Source: Symsagittifera roscoffensis (Eukaryota > Xenacoelomorpha > Acoela > Convolutidae). From it: a DNA stretch of 64,000 nt. Of this stretch, positions 55,491-64,000 are shown one piece after another. Where the stretch lies: assembly GCF_963678635.1 (NCBI RefSeq), contig NC_087065.1, positions 8,829,209-8,893,208 on the forward strand, read 5' to 3'. Under the pieces are notes generated by a model. It was not told where the DNA came from and ran no database searches. It saw only the letters and a list, made by a program, of their open reading frames with translations. The position numbers and the translations under genes were made by a program. Position 1 is the stretch's first letter. Each line of letters begins with the position of its first letter.

Positions 55491-56101
55491 ATGTCTGCCG
55501 TGACTATTCACACGAGGAAGTTCAAGGTCAACCCCCTGCTGGCCAGAAGACAGATGTTGGTGGATGTAGTCCACCCTGGAATCGCGTGTCCCAGCAAGGA
55601 GAAAGTATCCGCTACCCTATCAACGCTATACCACAAGGCAAGTCAATATTGGATAGTAAACTTAATGAAATTACTCTGTAAATGCTTTGGTGTCAGTCTA
55701 CAGTTGTGCAATATTAAGAATTTAAAAAATATTATACCAGTTTAAAACAGAATTAACCGTTTTAAGCATAAGATTGGAAATTGAGAATATTAATTTGCTT
55801 ACTTTTTTTCGGTTTGCCTTAATGTTAAGTGACATTTACTAATCAAAATATGGCCTTATTTTTGTATTAGGATGCGAAGAACATCGTCTGTTACGGATTC
55901 AAAACACAATTTGGTGGAGGAAAGACAACCGGCTTCTGCCTCATCTACGACTCAGTTGAAGATGCCAAGAAGTTTGAGCCCAAACACAGACTAGTGCGCA
56001 AAGGACTGATAGAGTCAAAAAAGGGCAAGGAGCAAGGCAGAAGAGCGAAAAAGACAAAGAAGACGAACGCCCGAAAGGGAAAGAAAAAGCCCAAGAAGTA
56101 A
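55491..56101 (+). CDS. RPS24: Ribosomal protein S24 (eS24), two exons, GC-AG intron
   Basis: Small-subunit ribosomal protein. Exon 1 (55491-55637) encodes [20 protein letters not shown]...STLYHK; exon 2 (55871-56101) encodes [22 protein letters not shown]...[14 protein letters not shown] is the eS24 hallmark and the Lys-rich C-terminus is typical. The total is 125 residues. The intron starts GCAAGT rather than GTAAGT and ends TATTAG: a GC-AG intron, confirmed by the exact match of the joined phase-0 frame to the family. The acceptor before the ATG is listed separately. Confidence 0.96.
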
Positions 56102-56477
56102 TCTTTCCTCGCAGGCTAGAAGAAACAATCACAAGAGTCAGTCAAAGGAGAGATGAAAAGAGCATTGGAACTCTGCTGCTGCGAATTATCTTAAAGAGTG
56201 ATCTGTTTTGATTTCATTTTGGATACTTGCTAAAGCGGAACCTTGGCTCTCAATTCACTTTTGACAAGTGCTTGTTGTTTTTAGAAGGAAAACAATAGGA
56301 ACGAGATGAGTTTTCAGCCATCTTAGAGAATATAGAAATGAAGGAAATAATAATCCTATCTGTAATTAGTGGGTTGTTATTTAGTTTTATAAAAGCACCA
56401 GTTGGCTGCATTGTCACTTATAATGCAAAGAATTAGAATTTATTCTACAAATCAATTAGGATATCAAATAGAATTTC
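56102..56477. other. RPS24-UQCRH spacer
   Basis: 376 bp with no gene. No canonical AATAAA is visible; AATAATAAT occurs near 56345. Confidence 0.5.
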
Positions 56478-56487
56478 CGCCTTTCAG
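56478..56487 (+). promoter_or_regulatory. 3' splice acceptor upstream of UQCRH
   Basis: CGCCTTTCAG ends at 56487, 7 nt before the ATG at 56495. A 165-codon frame beginning at 56402 passes through it but is not supported as coding before 56495. Confidence 0.5.
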
Positions 56488-56494
56488 ATCTGAA

Positions 56495-59400
56495 ATGGCT
56501 GAGCAAAGTTCCCACATCAAAATCAGCTTCTCAGCCAAAGAGTCAACTGAAAAGGAAGAAGAGGACGAACAGCAGATAATGAACAAACAGGGAGGGGACG
56601 AGGGTGCTGTAGTGAAGGTAGACGAAGACAATGGAGGTGCAGGTTGGTATTTTGTTAGGGGGGATTCCTTATGCGCGAAGGAACTAATTCGCGCAAATTT
56701 TGTCAACCTATCAGAGCTCAAGGTTCCGAAATTCGAAAGAATGAAGCGCGTTGAAAGTGCGTGGATTGGTTGGGACTTTTCGCGTATTCGGTCTTTCGCA
56801 CATGAGAAAAGCCCCAATTTATTTGCTCACAGTCTCATCTACCATGTCTTGTCCAAAATACTCGAATTATTTCCACTTTGGAACATGGATCTGAACTAGC
56901 AGAAAATGTTCACAAAGCAATTTATCTCAGTTTGAGAACGGCTGGTTGATAAATTTTAGCGTCCTAGACGAGTTTAATGTTTACGATTTAAGCTTTTCAT
57001 TCAATTTAAGCTGACGTTGGCAAACAGCTTTTTATTCTTGGTTAATAAAGCCGTCGATTAACTTTCATTTCAGCCTTGAAAAGTTGGTTTTACTAATGAC
57101 TTTGGTTTTCGAAGTTTCTTTTAGCTCCTTGGGAGTAAAATTTAAAAAAATCAATGTCCGCAAAAAGTATGAAATTGTTTAGATTTTTTTTTTCATTTTA
57201 TTGTTTTTTTGTTCAGTTTTCGACGAAATGTCTAAATATGCCTAAGTTAGTATCACTATCGAACATGCTTAAGTTCTAGGCTTTCGTTTAGATCATCTCA
57301 ATACACCACAGACATTAAGCGACATGATTTGATTTTTTAAAAACTTTTTGAGAGTCTATGAACGTATTTACACTAGCCAGCTTGCGAGCGTTATTGTATT
57401 AGTACTAGCCTTTTTTCTAACCTAACACGCAAATAAAAGTGTTCATTACACTTGCAAAGCGAGTGATTAGAACGAACCTTCTTTTTTCCAACCTAAGTCA
57501 CAAATATTGGTGCCACTTTTGGGGCACCTTTACAGCTTTTTCATAGCATGTGCTTTGACGTTCGAATAGTAATAAGTTAACACAGCTCATGTATGTTTAG
57601 TTCATCAAATGAACTGAAAAAATGGAATTGTTTCATTCAACATAACAGTAATGAAAACTCGATTTCAAGAAATTTTTTAAATCAATAAATGCAATTTTTT
57701 GAAATGCATAATGTATGAATAATGTGACTTTATGCTCTGTGATTTGTAACATGCAAAGTTAGTGTGGATGCCTTCAGTTTGTTATATTCCAAATTATTTC
57801 TTGCAAAATTGAGTGTATTTGTATTTGGTGCCAATTTATTAGCATATGTAGCTGCTTTATTTGTGACTAGTGTCGCATTAGCAATTTATTAGCATTTTTA
57901 GCTGCTTTATTTGTGACTGGTGTTTGTCGGTTGTTAAGATTGCGTGGCTGACATGAGACTCAAAATAATACATGAGACTCAAAATCTCTTGATTGCATTT
58001 GGTCGCAGATTGAAATCCTACACGTAGCCGTGTTTCTGCTAATTCGAGGCTTATTTCTACTTTCTCTTACTCACTTGATAGATCTGCTTTTTGGTCGTGT
58101 TCTCGTAAAAGTGTTCACTTATTTTGTAGTTTTTTTGCTATAATCACGACCTGTAGCATGGAAATTTCAAAGCATCTGTTCAAAGCTTTATTTGTGGCTA
58201 GTTTTTGTGATTTAAGCGTTCGTGGCTGCGTAATTATTGTGTGGGGTTCATAATATCTAGTTCGCAGATCGATTCCGAGACATAGCCGAACTTTTACTAT
58301 AATTCGAGGCTTATTTCTACTTTGCTTATTGCAATTTACAAAGCTGCTTTTTGTTGTGTTCTCGCTAGTGTCTGCGAAGCTCAGCTTCGCCTCTGTGTTC
58401 AGAGTCGATTATAGGTCTTGATGATTTTTTTCCGTTTTTCTACGAAAAGTATTTGTGTCCTGTCGTGCGCTCATTTTTTTCTGAATAAGTTTTTTTGTGC
58501 ACTTTTTTAAGATAATTTTTTGTCTTTTTTGCTGAATTTTGTTAGCTACGTCCAGATATAAATAAAAGCAAGTTTTAATATATGTGCTCAGAAGTTGACA
58601 AAAATATTGTTTCATTATTAATTTTTTTTCAAAACTAACGTCGGAAGTTTCTGTTCCATTTGCACACCAAACGTCAGATTTTCTTGATTGTTCGATGTGA
58701 TTGATTTTGGTAAAATAATTTAGAAAAATGGTAGAAATTACTGTTGAAATTTTTAAGAGTCGATGAATGTAGTTCAGTCTCTTATATAGGTCGTGATGAT
58801 TTTATGTTATATTTTTCAGGAAAAGCCTTAAAAGTTTTTAAGGCAAATTTCGCTATCGAACTGCGATATTGTAAAGTTCACGATAAATGTGACCGACTTC
58901 TAAGTTCGAAAACAGAATTAGTTTATCCGATTTCCCAGAGAATTAAAAATTTATACCTATTGGTCTTTTCCTCAAATTGGGTTATTTTTGTCAAAAACGT
59001 GTCAATGATGAATTGTTCTAGAAGTTCAAAGGGCTTTAAGGCTGTCTATTTTTTTCTCTGTAGTTGAAAGTTTCTTGTTTACTTGCGTTCATTGGCTCTT
59101 TTCCAACTGTCTGTTGGCTATGTTTTTCAATTTTGGACCAAACTTTCTGTGCTACTTGCACAGCAAGCGGCTTTTCTTATTACACACTGTGATCACTTGA
59201 GTAAATAATAGTTTTTTTTACTTCTCTCAGTTGAGCATTCTAGTTAAGTTGCTAAGGCGGAATCCCTCACTTCCGAAGGATTGAATGGGGATAGCTGATC
59301 ACAATTCAATGTTAACGCAATCGAGTTTTATAGCTTTGGCTTATACGGTCTGTCCGTTTTCTTTGCTCAAAGGTGGTCGGTTTTGTTTCCGCTTCGTAAA

Positions 59401-61837
59401 TTTTGCTGTGTTGCTAATTAAATATTTACCCATATGATGTTTCAGTTGGAATGTTTGTCTATAATGAACTTAATCGAGACAAAAGAAAGTTTTGTTAGAC
59501 CTAGTTTTTCATTTTTTTTTTTTTCATTTTTTCGACTCATATATATATTTTTTTCAATTGCGAGAAGTAGACTATTTCCCATAAACAACTTTTCTTACAC
59601 AAATCTTGCACACGTCCTCAATTCCGACATGCTCCACGGCTGAAATTTTCAATATCTTGAAATTTGAAATAAATAAAACTACATTTTTTAATCATATGGG
59701 GTAATAATTTTTTTTTCAAAATTAATTATTGAAAAATTGTTTTTTTTTCGGGTATGTGGTTTTCGTCTTAATTTATGTCGGCTGATTTTTCGTTTTTTTT
59801 AAGCCAATTTTTTTTCTGGAAAGCTTTTCAAGTCGTTCTTCGTCAGAGCTCGGGTTTTTAATTTTTTTTTATTCAAACAGTTTTAAGTATAATGGAAAGT
59901 AAGTTGCTCTGTAGTTAGTAAATTTTTCAAAAAGAAATCTGATTTTTGTAATTTTTTTTGCTTAAGCGGGTTCGGTTTATGTTGTATTGGCTTAATCTTC
60001 TCATTTTGCGGAAATTCAGGACCAATTGTTGTAATGCTTTAGAAGGGATGGTTTGTTGAATAAATTTTTTTTTGCTTGAATGATTTATTGCTGTTTTATT
60101 GCTGCTCGGTAATTACTTCTCGATGCTTGTTAAAGCTGTTTATGAACTTCGTCTGAGACAAAGCAATGATTTTTTGAAGATATTCTAGACTTTCGTGTTG
60201 TTTTTTTTCAGCTTAATTTAAAAAAGGCTTCCTACTTTTGTTATCAATATCTTGTAATGGAATGTTTTAATTGTATAACAAGTATTGCGAAGCTCCGCTT
60301 CGCATCTGTCTTACACTAGCGATAACAAGTCTTTTGCAACCGGATGCTAGATTTTTCCCCGGCACACTTATACTGGAGTAACGAATACCCCTGGTCGTTC
60401 TGATTTTCAAAACCTGTCGGCTTAATAATAGTCTGCATATGTTTCGTCGGCTTATTTGCTACATCGTAGATTTTTTGAGATACGCAATTTAATTTATAAA
60501 TGTTCAAGTGTTTAAGAGTCGGTGAACGTAGTTTGTTTAGTCTCAAATTCAATTTTTCGTGGTTTGACTTTTGATTTCTTTTTCAGTTCAGTTCATTTCC
60601 TTTGTTAGAAGGAAGGCAAACTCCACTACCGAACAGCGGAAGTAAAGGTCACGAAAAGGTGATCGACTTATCATTTCAAAAAACGGAAATTAATTATCTT
60701 ATTTCCAAGTTAAATAAAAATTTTAACTATTGATTCAGTGTAAGGCCATCTTTTTTCCCTTAAAATTCGAATTTTTCATATTTTTTTATTTACTTGCGTT
60801 CATTGACTCTTTTCGAACTGTTTTTTGGCTATTTTTTGATTTACTTCTGCTGTTTGTAATTTTACAAACCTTGACTTCGTATATTTTCAATAGTTTGTTG
60901 TTTTTTGCTTCAAAAATTTTTTCTGCCAAAATGGTTGCCCTATATTTTATCAGCTTAGTGGCTTTATTTTGCGTCTTTTGATGACCCAAGAAAATTTCGT
61001 GTGCGTGTGTGGGTGTTTTGAGGGATAGGGGGACGCTAACATTTTTTTTTTCAGTTTTTTTGGCTGATGCGGTTTTTGCTTAAGTTCTGCTTTTTTCCGC
61101 TTGGTAAGTTATCTTTCTACACTTATTTCACATTCGTTTGTCTTAGCTAGTTTTTTTTTTCAGAACTAGCTTTAGTCTTCTTAATAAATCTAGTTTTTTC
61201 GGCACTTTTTCCCCCGACCGTATCGGCGATGATGCGAAGCTCCGCTTTTCCGTGTGTTTATGTTTGTAATGTATTGCAAGTGATGCGAAGCTCCACTTCG
61301 CCTCTGTTAGCAATTGGTATAAATTCATTTAAATTTTTTTTTTGGTTTTCGTGATTCATAAACGCTTTTTAATGTCTTTTGGCTGTTTACAGGTTTCCAA
61401 AATAAGCATTGACCAAGAGTACTCAGTTTGGGTTGAAATAGTTATATTTTACGGAACAAACATCTCTGAGATGATTAAGTGAAAAAAAGCCAAAAAAAAC
61501 TATCGCTTGTTTTTTGGTCTTTGCTCAGTAGCCTTTTCCAACTGATTGTTGGATTTGTTTTTTATTAATCATTGATTTTCAAGCTATCATTTCAATTACA
61601 GCTGATGGTGATGACGACGATGAAGACGAAGAAGACCTAGTTGACCCGTTGGACACATTGCGTGATTCATGCAAAGACATGAAGACATGTCATGGTCTGA
61701 ATGAGAAGTTGGAAGCATGCACACAAAGGGTAGAAGGGAGGAGCAAAAATACTGAAGAGTGCATAGAAGAAATGCTTGATTTAGTTCACTGTGTCGACAA
61801 ATGTGTGAGCGAAGAAATTCACCACCACTGGAAATAG
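56495..61837 (+). CDS. UQCRH: Cytochrome bc1 hinge subunit (QCR6/UQCRH), two exons
   Basis: This subunit of mitochondrial complex III contacts cytochrome c1. Exon 2 (61602-61837) encodes DGDDDDEDEEDLVDPLDTLR and a C-terminus with the hinge-protein cysteine pattern (DSC, KTC, EAC, EEC, VHC, DKC). EDLVDPL is diagnostic. Exon 2 begins in phase 1. Working back, exon 1 (56495-56642: MAEQSSHIKISFSAKESTEK..., ending in the fragment GGA plus one base) ends in phase 1 at a GTTGGT donor, and the joined codon reads GCT. This gives a 127-residue protein against about 91 in human, the extra being an acidic N-terminus. The exon 1 assignment is inference: the donor is weak and the intron is 4.96 kb. AATAAA at 61848 follows the stop. 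Confidence 0.75.
56643..61601. repeat. UQCRH intron with dispersed repeats
   Basis: No gene recognised in 4.96 kb. Contains CCTAAGTCACAAATATTGGTG (57490), a 53-bp direct tandem around GCTGCTTTATTTGTGACT (57830-57930), a pair of ATTCGAGGCTTATTTCTACTTT blocks about 265 bp apart (58040 and 58305), TATATAGG (58786), TTGCGTTCATTGGCTCTTTTCC (59082) and GCGAAGC hairpins at 58374, 60287, 61234 and 61285. Confidence 0.8.
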
Positions 61838-61847
61838 AAAAGTTATT

Positions 61848-61853
61848 AATAAA
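61848..61853 (+). terminator. Poly(A) signal of UQCRH
   Basis: AATAAA 10 nt after the stop codon. Confidence 0.6.
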
Positions 61854-62132
61854 ATATTGCGACTTTTAAACAAAGAAACCAGTTGTATATGATTAGAAAT
61901 GTTAACTAGACTCTTATTGCACACTTAACTGAATTTACTGCAAGATTTGGTTTATTGTGATGCGATTAACGGACAGTGAGCTGAATTAAATTTTTTCACT
62001 ACGTCATATTTTATCTGGATAGATGAGGGCCGGATTGATTTATTTGTGATTGATTTTTTTGTGAAACTCTTTCAAGTTGAGACGTTTGTTAGACAATTTA
62101 TCAATTTTCGCTTTTTAAGGTGATTTTTTTTC

Positions 62133-62240
62133 AGTGACTTTATCATTACTTTCCCAAAGGTCTTAACTGTGTTGAAAAATATGTGGCTACAATAGCAGCA
62201 AGGATAGCCCAGAATGTTCCAGCCTTAATGATTTGGGCAA
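62133..62240 (-). CDS. Possible exon for a small membrane protein end
   Basis: The minus strand reads NFLAQIIKAGTFWAILAAIV, then ATYFSTQLRPLGK and a stop. This is a clean single membrane segment with a basic tail, bracketed upstream by a poly-T tract. No ATG lies in frame before a stop, so it would need an upstream exon on the minus strand. It could be chance in AT-rich sequence. No family recognised. Confidence 0.2.
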
Positions 62241-62517
62241 GGAAATTCAAAAAAAAAATTCTAAAAAACTAAAGGATTAAACAGTTTAAAGAAATTAAAA
62301 AGTTATTGTTGAGCCAATTAAGTAAGATTTTGTAGAATGAGCGGTTATTATAGATGAAATAACGTAAAACCTACCGTAGATGTTAATTTAAGTTTGAATA
62401 CTGAGTTTCATGAATTGGTCTGAAAATATCAAAAATGCAGGCCCATTGTTCTTGATTTCAGACAAGTTTTAGTAAGGAAATCATATCTGGAAAAGCTTTG
62501 ATATGATACTAAATTCG

Positions 62518-62531
62518 ACCCCCCCCCCCCC
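62518..62531. repeat. Poly(C) run
   Basis: About 14 consecutive C just before a possible acceptor (TTTTTTTGAGGCAG at about 62558). Unusual in AT-rich DNA. Confidence 0.8.
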
Positions 62532-62558
62532 CGCAAAAATTCCTAATTTTTTTGAGGC

Positions 62559-62779
62559 AGTCAAAATTCCGAAAAACACAAAATTCGGAAATAAAAATCT
62601 TATATTTGGGCTCGGCTGAATCTCTTGAGATACTCTCATCTATGATTTGTCACAATTTGAGCCATGAACCTCAGGTAATTAAAGAAACGGTTGACTCAAA
62701 CAAACCGATACTGTACAACGAACTGCGAAAGAAATCAAAGCGACATGCCCATTACGAGGCCAAACTTTGCACTGGATAG
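62559..62779 (+). CDS. Possible terminal exon of an unidentified gene
   Basis: After the acceptor-like TTTTTTTGAGGCAG the frame is open for 73 codons (SKFRKTQNSEIKILYLGSAE... ending AHYEAKLCTG), stop TAG at 62777-62779. The first ATG in frame is at 62640. AATAAA lies at 62998-63003. Residue composition looks protein-like but I recognise no domain. It follows UQCRH on the same strand and could be a further gene of the cluster. Confidence 0.3.
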
Positions 62780-62997
62780 GAGCACAATTTTGTGTCTGTA
62801 TGTTCCTGGATTCCAGAGACAAGTCCTTAAGCATGTTTAAATTGTGTTGGAACGATCAAAGAAAATGAAATAACAAAAGAAGAGCAAAGGGAGCGTCGTT
62901 GTTGCGAAATCCGCTTACATTTCACAAAATGCAGTGTGGGCTTGTAATGCCGCAAAATATCATTTTCTTTGTCAAACAGCGATTTTGTCATAATTTA

Positions 62998-63003
62998 AAT
63001 AAA
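62998..63003 (+). terminator. Poly(A) signal candidate
   Basis: AATAAA, 219 nt after the stop of the possible exon at 62559-62779. Confidence 0.35.
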
Positions 63004-63249
63004 GGATTCGAATTTTAATAATTGGTTGGTAGTTTGAGTCATTCTCCCGCGCTCATTTTTTTCTGTAACTACTATTCTTTTAAGTGTTTATTCAACTATT
63101 CAAAATGTGCTTAGAAGTTGACATAATTATTATTTTGTTTTCAATTTTTTTTTGCAAAAATAAATGTCGGAAGCTTCTGTTCCATTTGTACAGCAAACGT
63201 CAATTCTTCTTGATTGTTCAATCTAATTGATTTCGGTAAAATAATTAAT

Positions 63250-64000
63250 GAAAATTGAAAAAAAGGTTGATGAAATTATTAAGAATCGATTAATGTAGTT
63301 CAGTCTCTTATATAGGTCGTGATGTTTTTTTTTGTTTTTTTTTCTTAGAAAAATGCTAAAGTTTCTTAAGGCTCAAAGTTACTTTTTCGCGGTTTGACTT
63401 TTGACATCTTTTTATGTTCAGTTCATTTCTTTTGTTAAAAGAAAGGCAAACTCCACTATCGAACAGTGAAAGTTAAAAATCACGAAAAACGTGAGCGATT
63501 TCTAGTTTTTAGGAATTTATTTTTCACATTTCCCAGCGATATGAATTTTACCTAATGATCCAGTTTTCTCAAATTGGGTTACTTGTATCGAAAAATTGCC
63601 AATCAGAAATTGCTCTAGCAATTCAAAGAGTTTTAAGGGCATCTATATTTTCTTTTCGCTTGCGATTAGCAAGCGTTAACAAACCGGAATAAACTTTTTC
63701 GAGTTAACAACTAGTTTTAATGCTTATTTAACATTGGCCGTTTTGTTTCTGATTATTTTCCATAGATTTATCCGCATTCCAGACAAACGTTAAAAAAATC
63801 ATTTTTTAAATGATTATTTTAAACATTTTTTTTTTCGACTCAGCGTGCGTCCAATTTTTTTGTGCTAGCTGTTGTCCTTTTTTGCATCGCAAGTGTTGCG
63901 AAGCTCCGCTTCGCCTCTTGTTGGAATTCGAAACTTGAGATTTTTTCGAAACACCAGTCAGTTTTTCTCCTTTACATGCGTTCATTGGCTCTTTTCCAAC
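63250..64000. repeat. Dispersed repeat member, window end
   Basis: Starts near GAATCGATTAATGTAGTTCA, with TATATAGGTCGTGATG (63309). It then runs through CTCCACTATCGAACAGTG (63455), CGCTTGCGATTAGCAAGCG (63660, a perfect palindrome), GCGAAGCTCCGCTTCGC (63898-63914) and GCGTTCATTGGCTCTTTTCC (to the end). The block order partly matches 58745-59110 and 60510-60800, so this is one of the more complete members. Confidence 0.75.

Overview
The window is eukaryotic and almost certainly metazoan. It is AT-rich, it carries intron-containing ribosomal-protein genes whose exons join on GT-AG borders (one on GC-AG), and most of its first 45 kb is retroelement debris. I cannot name the species. Candidate 3' splice acceptors 4-30 nt upstream of every start codon in the gene cluster suggest an animal lineage that uses spliced-leader trans-splicing, but this is inference.

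Layout. (1) 1-4300: A-rich sequence with no recognised gene. (2) 4311-15456 and 15457-26163: two minus-strand copies of one Ty3/gypsy-type (Metaviridae-like) LTR retrotransposon, joined head to tail with no LTR at the junction. Both read leader with minisatellite, gag, protease, RT, RNase H, a long charged spacer, integrase and a conserved tail ORF, and both are broken by stops, frameshifts and deletions. Copy 2 has lost its integrase and carries seven tandem 428-bp copies of its RT/RNase H junction; copy 1 carries two. (3) 27250-43960: a more diverged plus-strand relative (element 3). It has the same gene order and a leader filled by a 25-bp minisatellite (29620-32235), and it lies between direct repeats (27250-28470 and 43005-43960) that may be its LTRs. 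These repeats, with further copies at 44450 and 44897, contain hairpins whose bases change in a compensatory way. (4) 45440-45920: a LINE 3'-end-like remnant.

(5) 46200-61837: five genes, all on the plus strand: a PIG-X-like GPI-mannosyltransferase subunit, RPS4, RPS20, RPS24 and UQCRH (QCR6, the cytochrome bc1 hinge protein). Exon phases fit for every spliced gene. Three encode small-subunit ribosomal proteins and one a respiratory-chain subunit, so the set is mostly growth-related housekeeping and could be a co-transcribed cluster. Introns and spacers hold a LINE reverse-transcriptase fragment (in the RPS20 intron) and a family of short dispersed repeats with a GCGAAGC hairpin and a TATATAGG block. 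(6) 61860-64000: an unidentified possible terminal exon and more of the same repeats.

The most unusual signals are the covarying structured repeat, the 428-bp coding-sequence amplification, the motif shared by the two otherwise different leader minisatellites, and the acceptor-before-ATG pattern across five genes.
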